Origin: Limnohabitans sp.
Lineage (GTDB): Bacteria > Pseudomonadota > Gammaproteobacteria > Burkholderiales > Burkholderiaceae_C
DNA: 64,000 bases
Assembly: GCF_017848645.1 (NCBI RefSeq)
Contig: NZ_JAFEIF010000069.1
Span: 1 to 64,000 of the forward strand
Reading direction: 5' to 3'
Part shown: positions 18,726 through 26,960 of the stretch, piece by piece
Numbering within the stretch: the first letter of the stretch is position 1
Layout: the number at the start of each line of letters is the position of its first letter
The notes under the pieces: model-generated
What the model was told of the DNA's origin: nothing
The model's input: the letters and a program-made list of their open reading frames with translations, nothing else
Databases searched by the model: none
Translations under genes and position numbers: made by a program

Positions 18726-19141
18726 GTCAGTGCAATCACGGCTTCACCGGACAATTTGATCTGGCCTTCGGCATTGGCCGTGGTGAGCGACAGGCGCACG
18801 CGGCGCTCGCCTTTGACTTCGAATTTCTCGGTCACCTGACCCGTGCAGGTGATTTTTTCGTGCACCTGGGTCATGGCGGCAAAGCGCACGCTGTAGTCGC
18901 GAATCGCTGTTTGTGACACCCAGTTGGTGAGCAGGCGCGCCAGCCAGCCCATGGACAACATGCCGTGCGCGATCACGTCGGGCAGGCCCGCGCTGTGCGC
19001 AAAATCGGTGTCGACGTGAATCGGGTTGTGGTCGCCCGAAGCGCCGCAGTACAGCGCCAACGTCAGGCGCGAAACGGGTGGCAGCTCCAGCGCAGGAATG
19101 GCGTCGCCCACTTGCAGGGCGTCAAAAGAGGGGAGGGTCAT
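18722..19141 (-). CDS. Half-size MaoC hydratase, catalytic (hydratase-2-like) subunit
   Basis: A 139-aa single hotdog domain. The motif GASGDHNPIHVDTDFAHSAG carries the conserved Asp and His of the R-specific hydratase active site (D-x-N-P-x-H), followed by VIAHGMLSMGWLARLL. Because it is only half the length of full hydratases, it most likely pairs with the non-catalytic half encoded ten bases upstream. Such split heteromeric MaoC pairs are known for bulky substrates, for example in sterol side-chain breakdown. The ATG at 19141 begins the domain; coupling to the next gene is by an ATGA overlap. Confidence 0.85.
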   Translation of the reverse strand: MTLPSFDALQVGDAIPALELPPVSRLTLALYCGASGDHNPIHVDTDFAHSAGLPDVIAHGMLSMGWLARLLTNWVSQTAIRDYSVRFAAMTQVHEKITCTGQVTEKFEVKGERRVRLSLTTANAEGQIKLSGEAVIALT

Positions 19142-19151
19142 GGGGGTGTCC

Positions 19152-19604
19152 TTAAGCACTGACGCCGTGGCGCAAAACCGTCACCGCACGCAGGTCGGCC
19201 ACATGCTCGCCACGCTGGTTGCTCACGCGGGTCTGGCGCACCACGAATTCGAGCGCGCCGCCTTTTTTGTCGTAGATGTCTTCGATGCGCTGTTCAAAAC
19301 GCAGCACATCGCCCGCATAGGCCATGCGGTGAAAAGTGAAACCCTGCTCGCCGTGCAGCAGCTTGCGGTAGTCCATGCCCAGCAGGTTGCGGATCGCGGC
19401 CGGGTCGGGCGACTCCATCTCCAGGCAAAACAAAAACGTGGGCGGCACGGGCAAGGCCGGGTGCCCGGCGGCGCGGGCGGCGGCCTCGTCGGAATAAACC
19501 GGGTCGGTCTGGCCTGTGGCCTTGGCAAAAAAGCGCAGACGGCCTTTTTCCACCAGCACCTCGAACGCGGGCATGGTGTGGCCGATGTATTGGCGGTCGA
19601 TCAT
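19152..19604 (-). CDS. Half-size MaoC N-domain (FAS1-like dehydratase) subunit
   Basis: A 150-aa hotdog protein of the MaoC N-terminal dehydratase type: RFFAKATGQTDPVYSDEAAA, then PPTFLFCLEME and the later LHGEQGFTFHRMAYAGDVL. It lacks the complete D-x-x-x-H active site and likely forms the substrate-binding half of a heterodimer with the next gene. The ATG at 19604 is preceded by AGAGGTGAAC, a good ribosome binding site, whereas the longer open frame upstream is not family-like. It is the promoter-proximal gene of the 16-gene catabolic operon. Confidence 0.83.
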   Translation of the reverse strand: MIDRQYIGHTMPAFEVLVEKGRLRFFAKATGQTDPVYSDEAAARAAGHPALPVPPTFLFCLEMESPDPAAIRNLLGMDYRKLLHGEQGFTFHRMAYAGDVLRFEQRIEDIYDKKGGALEFVVRQTRVSNQRGEHVADLRAVTVLRHGVSA

Positions 19605-19889
19605 GTTCACCTCTGGATATGAATGCCTGGTGACGCCGGGTTGATGGGCCCAGCTCGCGTGGTTCCGAAGCACCTTGCGCTGGACCTGAACAATCCAAGA
19701 CCAACGATAGAGCTCTGCCATCGGTTCCTCTGATGTCATCCTAAGCCACCCTCACTGGACGTGGTGGCCGCAAGTGTCACCAAGGTTTGGTGCCTCGCCA
19801 ACAGCCCCCGGAAAAACACCCCACTGGCCAGAACAAATGTCCTCCCCGATAATCAACGGTTTTCAAGCACTTGCAGCAAAGTACACCCC
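19605..19889. promoter_or_regulatory. Divergent promoter region between the catabolic operon and dapD
   Basis: This 285-bp gap separates the divergent first gene of the catabolic cluster from dapD. It must hold the cluster's main promoter (leftward) and the dapD promoter (rightward). No clear inverted-repeat operator or T-N11-A LysR box stood out by eye. No coding potential typical of the surrounding genome is seen; the open frames here are extensions of the two flanking genes. Confidence 0.5.
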
Positions 19890-20867
19890 ATGACCACCTA
19901 CATAACCACCGGCGCACGCGCCACGGGCCTGGCCACCATTGCCGCTGACGGCACCGTGCTGGACACCTGGTTCCCCGCCCCCGAACTGGCGGCCGATGTC
20001 GCCGCCAGCGGCAGCACCCGCCTGACCGAAGCCGAGGCCGTCGCCGCTTTGGGCGCTGACGTGGCCCAGGCCCTGGTGGCCTGCAGCGTGCGCAACGCCA
20101 CCGTGGTGGCCGTGCGCACCGAAATCAAAAGCCTGGCCGATGCGCCCGCCGACACCCACGACGCTTACCTGCGTCTGCACCTGCTGAGCCACCGCCTGGT
20201 GTTGCCACACGGCGCGAACGTGACCGGCATCTTTGGCCTGCTGCCCAACGTGGCTTGGACCAACTTTGGCCCCTGCGCGCTGGCCGATGTGCCCGCCGCC
20301 CGCTTGAAGGCCCGTGGCACCGGCCGCGTGCTCGAGATCAAGGGCCTGGACAAGTTCCCGCAAATGACCGACTACGTGATCCCGTCGGGCGTGCGCATTG
20401 CCAACGCCGACCGCGTGCGCCTGGGTGCACACCTGGCCAGCGGCACCACCGTCATGCACGAAGGCTTTTGCAACTTCAACGCGGGTACGCTGGGTGCCAG
20501 CATGGTCGAAGGCCGCATCAGCGCGGGCGTGGTGGTCGATGACGCCAGCGACATCGGCGGCGGCGCGTCCATCATGGGCACGCTGTCGGGTGGCGGCAAA
20601 GAAGTCATCAAAGTGGGCAAACGCTGCCTGCTGGGTGCCAACGCCGGCATCGGCATCTCGCTGGGCGACGACTGCATCGTCGAAGCCGGTTGCTACATCA
20701 CCGGCGGCAGCCGCGTGCAAATGCCCGACGGCTCGGTCATGAAGGCCAAAGAGCTGTCCAGCAAAAACGGCATCCTGTTCCGCCGCGATTCACAGTCGGG
20801 CGCGCTGCACGCGATTCCTCGCAACAAGAGCTGGGGCGAGTTGAACGCTGAGTTGCACAAGAACTGA
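19890..20867 (+). CDS. dapD: 2,3,4,5-tetrahydropyridine-2,6-dicarboxylate N-succinyltransferase, long type
   Basis: A 325-aa enzyme of the diaminopimelate/lysine pathway that succinylates tetrahydrodipicolinate using succinyl-CoA. The left-handed beta-helix repeats are visible in GVRIANADRVRLGAHLASGT, TVMHEGFCNFNAGTLGASMV, EGRISAGVVVDDASDIGGGA and GTLSGGGKEVIKVGKRCLLG. The protein is longer than the roughly 275-aa E. coli type and matches the pattern of the Pseudomonas/actinobacterial class, with an alpha/beta N-terminal domain. The ATG at 19890 starts that domain. A bidirectional hairpin follows the gene. Confidence 0.88.
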   Translation: MTTYITTGARATGLATIAADGTVLDTWFPAPELAADVAASGSTRLTEAEAVAALGADVAQALVACSVRNATVVAVRTEIKSLADAPADTHDAYLRLHLLSHRLVLPHGANVTGIFGLLPNVAWTNFGPCALADVPAARLKARGTGRVLEIKGLDKFPQMTDYVIPSGVRIANADRVRLGAHLASGTTVMHEGFCNFNAGTLGASMVEGRISAGVVVDDASDIGGGASIMGTLSGGGKEVIKVGKRCLLGANAGIGISLGDDCIVEAGCYITGGSRVQMPDGSVMKAKELSSKNGILFRRDSQSGALHAIPRNKSWGELNAELHKN

Positions 20868-20885
20868 TTTGGGTTCCATTCAAGA

Positions 20886-20922
20886 GAAAACGGCGTGCAT
20901 GCTAAATCAGCACGCTGTTTTC
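20886..20922. terminator. Bidirectional hairpin terminator between dapD and the DUF4143 ATPase gene
   Basis: GAAAACGGCGTGC (20886-20898) pairs with GCACGCTGTTTTC (20910-20922) at 12 of 13 positions around an 11-nt loop. The A-rich left edge and T-rich right edge give a U-tract in either direction, as expected between two convergent genes. Confidence 0.8.
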
Positions 20923-20924
20923 AC

Positions 20925-22055
20925 TCAAGCGGCAAGTCCAAACAGGTACTCGGCCGCCACTGCAATCTGAATTTCCCCCAAGGTGTAGCTGTGCCGCGCA
21001 TTGCGAACCAGCTGCACAGCCTGTACAGGTGCTTTTTCCAACGCAAAGCGTTGCAAGGCTCGGTGCGGTTTTTCATCAGATAACTTGCATTCGACCAGCT
21101 GCGTGAGCTGGTTCTTTTCGCTCAAAGCAAAGTCCACATCGGCCCCGTCTTTGGTGCGGATGTAATGCAACCCGGTCTCTTTGCCCTGCACGTCGTGCTG
21201 CCATTGCACATGCTTGAGCAGGGCGGTGGCCACCAGGTTTTCGAAGCGCAGGCCTTCGTCGCCTTCGACCAGGCCCGTGTCGTAAAAGTAGACCTTGGGG
21301 CTTTGCTGTGTCGCGCGGGCAATGTTGTCATGGAACGGACGGACCACAAAGACGATGTAAAGCGCCTCCAAAATGTCGAGGTATTTTTTAAGGGTCACAG
21401 GAGACACACCCAAGTCCCGCGCAATGCTGGCCAGGGACAGGGGTGAGCCAACGCGTGAGCGCAACAACTGTGCAAACAATCGGATCGCATTGACCTCCTG
21501 GATGCGCGAGAACTCGAGCACGTCGTTGCGCACCAAGCCATCAAAATATTGTCTTCGCCAGCGCTCAGCCTGTTCGTTGTCAGGTGCGAGGCAGGGCTCG
21601 GGAAAGCCGCCGCGCTCCAGCAAATGGGTCAGCGCGGCATCGGGTGTGGCCCCGGTTTGTTCACACCATTCGCGCACGGAGAGTGGGTGCAAGCGCAAAC
21701 CAAAAAAGCGACCCGCCAAGGACTCGCCACTTTGCCTGAAGGTATCCATGCGGGCGCTGCCCGTGACCAGCAGTTGCTGCGAAACAGGTTTGCCATCGAC
21801 CACGCCTTTGAGCCAAGCTTTCCAGTCTGGCATTTTGTGGATTTCATCCAGCACCAACAGCGGTGCTTGGGGGCTCCAGCGTTGGTGAATGATCATCGCT
21901 CGGTCTGCCGGGACGTCGTAGTTCAGATATTGGCCACCTTGCTGAGCGATCAACTGGCGGCTGAGCGTGGTTTTACCGACCTGCCGTGGCCCGGTGAGGA
22001 ACACCATTTTTTGGGCCAAATCGGCCTGCACACGGTCATCAAGATAGCGTTTCAT
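20925..22055 (-). CDS. AAA-type ATPase with DUF4143 domain
   Basis: A 376-aa (ATG) or 378-aa (GTG at 22061) protein. The N-terminal AAA_14-like ATPase domain has a Walker A (FLTGPRQVGKTTLSRQL) and a Walker B (PLLVLDEIHKMPDWKAWL). The middle has sensor-like LVTGSARMDTFRQSGESLAG. The C-terminal DUF4143 domain contains a nuclease-like module: TKDGADVDFALSEKNQLTQL followed by VECKLSD, a PD-(D/E)XK-like D...E-x-K pattern. These proteins are widespread, patchily distributed and functionally obscure, and are sometimes linked to mobile DNA. The gene is followed by a bidirectional terminator and preceded by an unusual palindrome array. Confidence 0.82.
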   Translation of the reverse strand: MKRYLDDRVQADLAQKMVFLTGPRQVGKTTLSRQLIAQQGGQYLNYDVPADRAMIIHQRWSPQAPLLVLDEIHKMPDWKAWLKGVVDGKPVSQQLLVTGSARMDTFRQSGESLAGRFFGLRLHPLSVREWCEQTGATPDAALTHLLERGGFPEPCLAPDNEQAERWRRQYFDGLVRNDVLEFSRIQEVNAIRLFAQLLRSRVGSPLSLASIARDLGVSPVTLKKYLDILEALYIVFVVRPFHDNIARATQQSPKVYFYDTGLVEGDEGLRFENLVATALLKHVQWQHDVQGKETGLHYIRTKDGADVDFALSEKNQLTQLVECKLSDEKPHRALQRFALEKAPVQAVQLVRNARHSYTLGEIQIAVAAEYLFGLAA

Positions 22056-22067
22056 ACCCACGATTTT

Positions 22068-22133
22068 GCGACTTTTTAAAGGTACTTTGTAAAAAAGTCG
22101 CGACTTTTATTCATTTAACTGAATAAAAGTCGC
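22068..22133. repeat. Array of alternating GCGACTTTT repeats with a 14-bp palindrome
   Basis: The 9-mer GCGACTTTT occurs at 22068-22076 and 22100-22108, and its complement AAAAGTCGC at 22093-22101 and 22125-22133. The copies create a perfect palindrome AAAAGTCGCGACTTTT (22093-22108). They also form a perfect 14-bp stem from 22100-22113 with 22120-22133 (GCGACTTTTATTCA and its complement, loop TTTAAC). The array lies immediately upstream of the DUF4143 ATPase start. It may be an operator, the target of the ATPase, or a terminator for the acetoacetyl-CoA synthetase gene that ends at 22196. Confidence 0.75.
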
Positions 22134-22195
22134 ATAAAACGCCTGTGGTGCACCCCAATGAGGACTTGGCGCTGCGCGCTCAATCGCGCGCCAAC

Positions 22196-24292
22196 TCAGA
22201 TTTTGGCCAAATGCCGCTTGGCCAGATCCACGTACCAGTCCAGGCACCCCGGATTGGCCATGGCGTCTTTGTTGACCACCTTTTCCAGCGGCTGACCCAG
22301 CATGAGTTTCTTGATCGGCAATTCCTGCTTTTTGCCCGACAGGGTGCGCGGGATCTCGGCGACCTGGAAAATTTCATTCGGGATGAAGCGCGGGCTGAGA
22401 GCCACCTTGATGGCGTTGTTGAGCTTGGCCTTGAGCGCGTCGTCGAGCGTGGTGCCGGGGCGCAGCACCACAAAGAGCGGCATGTAGCTTTCCTTGCCCA
22501 GATATTCCAGATCCACCACCATCGAGTCCATGACTTCGGGCAAGGCTTCGACGGCGCTGTACAGCTCGCTCGTGCCCATGCGCAAGCCATAACGGTTGAT
22601 GGTCGCGTCGCTGCGGCCAAAGATCACGCAGCCTTCGCCCTCGCCTTGCGCGTTGCCGATGCGCAGCCAGTCGCCATGCCGCCAGACGCCGCCCATGCTG
22701 GCCGGGCCGTCGCCACCGCCGGGTTGGCGGCCGTGGCCTGCGGGGTACATCTCGAAATAGCTGGCCAGGTACCGGGCATTGTTCTGGTCACCCCAAAAGT
22801 ACAGCGGCATGGACGGGATGGGCTGGGTGCAAACCAGCTCGCCCACTTCGCCCAGCACGGGCTCGCCCGCTTCGTTCCAGGCCTCGACCGCGCAGCCGAG
22901 TTCGCGGCACTGCATCACACCCGCCTCTTGCGGCAGCTCGCGGTGGCCGCCCACAAAGGCGCCCGCAAAGTCGGTGCCGCCCGAAATGTTGCACCACCAG
23001 ATGTCGGTGCCTATGGCCTTGAACTGGTCCACACCCCAGGTTTGTGTGTCGGCCGACAAGGGCGAACCGGTGGTGCCCAAGGCCCGCACCCGCGACAAAT
23101 CGCCACAACGCGAAATGTCCAAACCGGCTTTGTGGCAGTTGGCAAAGTAGGCCGCGCCCGCTCCAAAAAACGTGACGCGCTCTTGCGCCGCCATGCGCCA
23201 CAAAATGCCCCAGTCGGGGTTGTCTTTGCTGCCGCCGGGGTTGCCGTCGTAGATCACGCAGGTCACGCCATTGAGCAGGCCCGCAACCTGCGCATTCCAC
23301 ATCACCCAGCCGGTGGAGCTGTACCAGTGAAAGCGCTCGCCCCAGCTGTTGGGCTGGTAGCTGCAGCCAATGTCGTTGTGCAAAATCTTGTTGGCCAAAG
23401 CCACGATCACCGTGCCGCCGTGGCCATGCACGATGGGCTTGGGCAGGCCAGTGGTGCCGCTGGAATAAACGATCCACAGCGGGTGGTCGAACGGCAGCCA
23501 CATCGGCTCGAAGGCTTGCACCTGGGCGTCGTCGCGCGCGGTGATGCTGGACATCTGCACGCTGGCACCCACGGCGCAATGGGCCAGATCGAGTGTGCCC
23601 AGGTTGTCGTGCACGATGACGTGTTGCACGCTGGGCAGCGCGTCGCGCAGCTCCTGCACCACACCCATGCGGTCAAAGTCGCGCCCGCCGTAACTCACGC
23701 CGTCCACCGCGATCAGCACCTTGGGCTCGATCTGTTTGAAGCGGTCGAGCACGGCGTTGGTGCCCATGTCGGGGGCACAAATGCTCCACACACCACCCAC
23801 GCTGGCGGTGGCCAAAAACGCCACCATGGATTCGGGAATATTGGGCAAGTAGGCCGCCACCCGATCCCCCGGCTGCACACCTTGGGCCTGCAAGTGCAGC
23901 GCCATCGCGGCGACCTGGCGGCGCAGCTCGGGCCAACTCATCTCGCGGCGCAGGCCTTTTTCGTTGTAGCTGACGACCGCCAAGAACCCCGCCTCGTGCG
24001 CGGGCTGCACATGGCGCAGCACCTGGTGCGCGTAATTGGTCTGGGCACCGGGGAACCACTTGGCCCCGGGCATCACGTTGTTCGCCAACACAGCGGTGTG
24101 TGGCGTAGGCGACTGGAAGTCGAAGTAATCCCAAATGCTTTGCCAAAAGGCGTCCAGTTCGGTCACCGACCAACGCCAGAGGTCGTTGTAGGTGGCAAAA
24201 CTCAGGCCGCGTTCGTCGCGCAGCCAGTTTTGGTAGAGCCGAATTTGGGGCAGATGGGGTGCGGGCATGGCGGAGCGGGTCACGTTGTTCAT
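22196..24292 (-). CDS. Acetoacetyl-CoA synthetase
   Basis: A 698-aa ANL-superfamily ligase of the acetoacetate-CoA ligase type, slightly longer than usual. Typical features are the N-terminal ACAS domain with MPGAKWFPGAQTNYAHQVL, the nucleotide loop VYSSGTTGLPKPIVHGHGG, ISGGTDFAGAFVGG, and WRHGDWLRI with GRSDATINRYGLRMGTSELY. The C-terminal catalytic lysine region is RTLSGKKQELPIKKL. It activates acetoacetate to acetoacetyl-CoA for central metabolism or polyhydroxybutyrate synthesis. The gene appears monocistronic. Confidence 0.88.
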   Translation of the reverse strand: MNNVTRSAMPAPHLPQIRLYQNWLRDERGLSFATYNDLWRWSVTELDAFWQSIWDYFDFQSPTPHTAVLANNVMPGAKWFPGAQTNYAHQVLRHVQPAHEAGFLAVVSYNEKGLRREMSWPELRRQVAAMALHLQAQGVQPGDRVAAYLPNIPESMVAFLATASVGGVWSICAPDMGTNAVLDRFKQIEPKVLIAVDGVSYGGRDFDRMGVVQELRDALPSVQHVIVHDNLGTLDLAHCAVGASVQMSSITARDDAQVQAFEPMWLPFDHPLWIVYSSGTTGLPKPIVHGHGGTVIVALANKILHNDIGCSYQPNSWGERFHWYSSTGWVMWNAQVAGLLNGVTCVIYDGNPGGSKDNPDWGILWRMAAQERVTFFGAGAAYFANCHKAGLDISRCGDLSRVRALGTTGSPLSADTQTWGVDQFKAIGTDIWWCNISGGTDFAGAFVGGHRELPQEAGVMQCRELGCAVEAWNEAGEPVLGEVGELVCTQPIPSMPLYFWGDQNNARYLASYFEMYPAGHGRQPGGGDGPASMGGVWRHGDWLRIGNAQGEGEGCVIFGRSDATINRYGLRMGTSELYSAVEALPEVMDSMVVDLEYLGKESYMPLFVVLRPGTTLDDALKAKLNNAIKVALSPRFIPNEIFQVAEIPRTLSGKKQELPIKKLMLGQPLEKVVNKDAMANPGCLDWYVDLAKRHLAKI

Positions 24293-24376
24293 GGTTTGCA
24301 GCGTAGCAGCGCCTGCGCTGCGCTGTCACGCGCAAGAACCCTGAAACATGCACCTAGGTGACAGGACGGGCTGCGC

Positions 24377-24718
24377 TCAGCCGGGCACCGTTTCGCAGCG
24401 GCCCTGGCCGGTGGCATGGCCCCGAAAATCGCTTTGCCATTGACGCGCGACCAGGTCAATCTGAATGCGCTCGTTGTCGAGCGCCGTCATCACGCCTTGG
24501 GGAATGAGTGAAAAACCATGGGGCTCCAAGCCATCGATGCGCAAACTGCGGATGGCTTTTTTGTCCCAATCGATGCGCACCTCGCGCACCCAAGTGCTGC
24601 GCTGCGGCAGGTAGGCCACGGCGCAACTGAGCACCACCGACGAAGGTGCCGCCACGGCGGGGCCCAGCGCGGCCAGGCACAAGGCCGCCCAAGCCACAGC
24701 ACCCACAAACTTGCGCAT
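24377..24718 (-). CDS. Small secreted protein of unknown function
   Basis: A 113-aa protein with a clear signal peptide (about residues 1-23: MRKFVGAVAWAALCLAALGP, cleavage near AVAAP). The mature part is about 90 residues with two cysteines (one in VLSCAVAYLP and one in GRCETVPG) that could form a disulphide. I recognise no family. The gene starts four bases after the stop of the cobalamin adenosyltransferase, so the two are probably co-transcribed. A periplasmic location is inferred from the signal peptide. Confidence 0.65.
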   Translation of the reverse strand: MRKFVGAVAWAALCLAALGPAVAAPSSVVLSCAVAYLPQRSTWVREVRIDWDKKAIRSLRIDGLEPHGFSLIPQGVMTALDNERIQIDLVARQWQSDFRGHATGQGRCETVPG

Positions 24719-24722
24719 GGTG

Positions 24723-25289
24723 TCAGGCCGCCGTGTCTTTGTTCATGCGCTGGCTTTTCCAGTACACATCGTCGCCGCCGTTCATGCGGTTGAGCACGCG
24801 GGCCAGCACAAACATCAGGTCGGACAGGCGGTTCAGGTATTGGCGCGGGGTTTCGTTGATGGCCTCTTCGTTGCCCAAGGCCACGCAGGCGCGCTCGGCG
24901 CGCCTGGCCACCGTGCGGCACACATGGGCTTGCGCCGCGCCACGGGTGCCTGCGGGCAAGATGAATTCTTCGAGCTTGGGCAACTGGGCGTTGTACTTTT
25001 CAAGGGCCACGTCCAAAGCCGCCACGGCCTCTTCTTTGAGCAGCTCAAAGCCGGGGATTGACAGCTCCCCGCCCAGATTGAACAGCTGGTGCTGTACTTC
25101 CACCAGCACCTCGCGCACGTCAGCGGCCATGTCTTCGCACAACAAGACGCCGATGTTGGAATTGAGTTCGTCCACCTCACCCATGGCGTGTACGCGCAGG
25201 CTGTTTTTGGACACGCGCTGGTTGTTGCCCAGGCCCGTGGTGCCGTTGTCCCCGGTGCGGGTGGCGATTTGTGTGAGTCGGTTGCCCAT
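24723..25289 (-). CDS. Cob(I)alamin adenosyltransferase, PduO type
   Basis: A 188-aa protein of the PduO/MMAB class that transfers adenosine from ATP to cob(I)alamin to make coenzyme B12. The ATP-binding N-terminus reads TRTGDNGTTGLGNNQRVSKN, and the C-terminal signature NRLSDLMFVLARVLN is present, with a helical bundle between them. The ATG at 25289 fits the family start. It is divergent from the GlcD-like oxidase gene and precedes a small secreted protein gene. Such enzymes usually support methylmalonyl-CoA mutase or other B12 enzymes, none of which is seen in this window. Confidence 0.9.
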   Translation of the reverse strand: MGNRLTQIATRTGDNGTTGLGNNQRVSKNSLRVHAMGEVDELNSNIGVLLCEDMAADVREVLVEVQHQLFNLGGELSIPGFELLKEEAVAALDVALEKYNAQLPKLEEFILPAGTRGAAQAHVCRTVARRAERACVALGNEEAINETPRQYLNRLSDLMFVLARVLNRMNGGDDVYWKSQRMNKDTAA

Positions 25290-25488
25290 GGTGTTGCTCT
25301 CTTTTTTGTTCACTCTAAGGTGCAGGGTCTGAAGAAATCGCCCACCAAGGTGGGTTCCTGCAAAGATGGATGATTGTCGGCCAACTGGCTGCCCCTTGTC
25401 TGACAAAGGACAGCAAGGCCATTGTTTGCGGCGTAAACTGCGAATTCGCACGTCTGGCGGGCCCGGCCCGCCGCCACTGGAGACACCC

Positions 25489-26916
25489 ATGAACGCCCCT
25501 ATTGCCGCCGCCCACCTGGCCCCCGAAATTGCGCAACGCGCGGTGCCCGAAGCGTTTTTGGCGGCCCTGAAAGCCCGCTTTGGCGGCAACTGCTCTACTG
25601 CCCTCGTGGTGCGCGAGCAGCACGGCCGCGACGAGTCGGCCTTCACCCATGTGCCGCCACCGGCTGCGGTGGTATTTGCCGAAAACACCCAGGATGTGGC
25701 CGATGCGGTCAAGCTGTGCGCCGAGCACAAGGTGCCCGTGATTCCGTTTGGTGTGGGCTCTTCGCTCGAAGGCCATTTGTTGGCGGTGCAAGGCGGCATC
25801 AGCATTGACCTGATGCGCATGAACAAGGTGCTGGCCATCAACGCCGAGGACCTGACAGTGACGGTGCAGCCGGGCGTGACACGCAAGCAGCTCAACGAAG
25901 AGATCAAGTCGACCGGCTTGTTCTTCCCCATCGACCCGGGCGCGGACGCGACCATTGGCGGCATGAGCGCCACACGTGCCAGCGGCACCAACGCGGTGCG
26001 CTATGGCACCATGCGCGAGAACGTGCTGGCCATGGAAGTTGTGACCGCCCATGGTGAAGTGATCCGCACCGGCACCCGCGCCAAAAAGTCGAGCGCGGGT
26101 TACGACCTGACGCGCCTGATGGTGGGCAGCGAAGGCACGCTGGGCGTGATCACCGAAGTCACCGTGCGCCTGTACCCCTTGCCCGAAGCCATCTCGGCCG
26201 CCATTTGCTCATTCCCCAGCATCGAGGCGGCGGTGCGCACCGTCATCCAGACCATCCAGCTGGGCGTGCCGATCGCGCGGGTGGAATTGCTGGACCACAA
26301 CAGCATTCGCATGGTCAACGCCTACGCCAAACTGGGCCTGCGCGAAGAGCCCATGCTGCTGATGGAGTTCCACGGCTCACCCGCAGGCGTGAAAGAGCAA
26401 GCCGAGACGGTGCAAGAGATCGCCAGCGAATTTGGTGGCAATTCGTTTGAATGGGCCACCACGCCCGAAGAGCGCACCCGCCTGTGGACCGCACGGCACA
26501 ACGCCTACTTTGCCGCCATCCAAAGCAAGCCCGGCTGCCGCGCCATCAGCACCGACACCTGCGTGCCCATCAGCCGCTTGGCCGACTGCCTGCTCGACTC
26601 CATCACCGAAACCGATGCCAGCGGCATCCCCTACTTTTTGGTCGGCCATGTGGGCGACGGCAACTTCCACTTCGGCTATCTGATCGACCCGAACAACCCA
26701 CAGGAATGCGAAACAGCTGAAGCTTTAAATCAGCAATTGGTCAGCCGCGCCCTGCGCCTGGGCGGCACCTGCACCGGCGAGCACGGCATCGGCCTGCACA
26801 AGATGGACTTCTTGCGCACCGAAACCGGCGAAGGCGCAGTCGACATGATGCGCACCATCAAGCGAGCGCTGGACCCGCACAACATCATGAACCCAGGGAA
26901 GATTTTCTCGATGTGA
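25489..26916 (+). CDS. FAD-linked D-2-hydroxyacid dehydrogenase, GlcD/D-lactate dehydrogenase-like
   Basis: A 475-aa flavoprotein of the VAO/PCMH family. The FAD-binding domain shows VIPFGVGSSLEGHLLAVQGG, VTVQPGVTRKQLNEEI, and FFPIDPGADATIGGMSATRA with SGTNAVRYGTMRENVLAMEV. The C-terminal cap has VGHVGDGNFHFGYLIDP and GTCTGEHGIGLHKMDFL, with metal- or substrate-binding histidines, and ends in MNPGKIF. It likely oxidises D-lactate or glycolate in the cytoplasm. The ATG at 25489 has a GGAG about seven bases upstream. No GlcE/GlcF partner is adjacent, favouring a one-subunit D-lactate dehydrogenase. Confidence 0.86.
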   Translation: MNAPIAAAHLAPEIAQRAVPEAFLAALKARFGGNCSTALVVREQHGRDESAFTHVPPPAAVVFAENTQDVADAVKLCAEHKVPVIPFGVGSSLEGHLLAVQGGISIDLMRMNKVLAINAEDLTVTVQPGVTRKQLNEEIKSTGLFFPIDPGADATIGGMSATRASGTNAVRYGTMRENVLAMEVVTAHGEVIRTGTRAKKSSAGYDLTRLMVGSEGTLGVITEVTVRLYPLPEAISAAICSFPSIEAAVRTVIQTIQLGVPIARVELLDHNSIRMVNAYAKLGLREEPMLLMEFHGSPAGVKEQAETVQEIASEFGGNSFEWATTPEERTRLWTARHNAYFAAIQSKPGCRAISTDTCVPISRLADCLLDSITETDASGIPYFLVGHVGDGNFHFGYLIDPNNPQECETAEALNQQLVSRALRLGGTCTGEHGIGLHKMDFLRTETGEGAVDMMRTIKRALDPHNIMNPGKIFSM

Positions 26917-26931
26917 GGCCCAAGGGCCTTT
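26916..26931 (+). terminator. Short hairpin after the GlcD-like gene
   Basis: AGGCCC (26916-26921) pairs with GGGCCT (26924-26929) across a two-base AA loop and is followed by a short T-run. It overlaps the stop codon of the oxidase gene and could end transcription toward the convergent benE-like gene. Confidence 0.45.
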
Positions 26932-26960
26932 CACGGAACTTTTCGCGCAGCAAAGCCGCT

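Noticed and set aside
22145-24361. A long open frame on the plus strand opposite the acetoacetyl-CoA synthetase gene
   Set aside because: It is the antisense of a well-conserved ANL-family ligase and has the His/Gly/Arg/Ala-rich composition expected of shadow frames in GC-rich DNA. No domain is recognisable.
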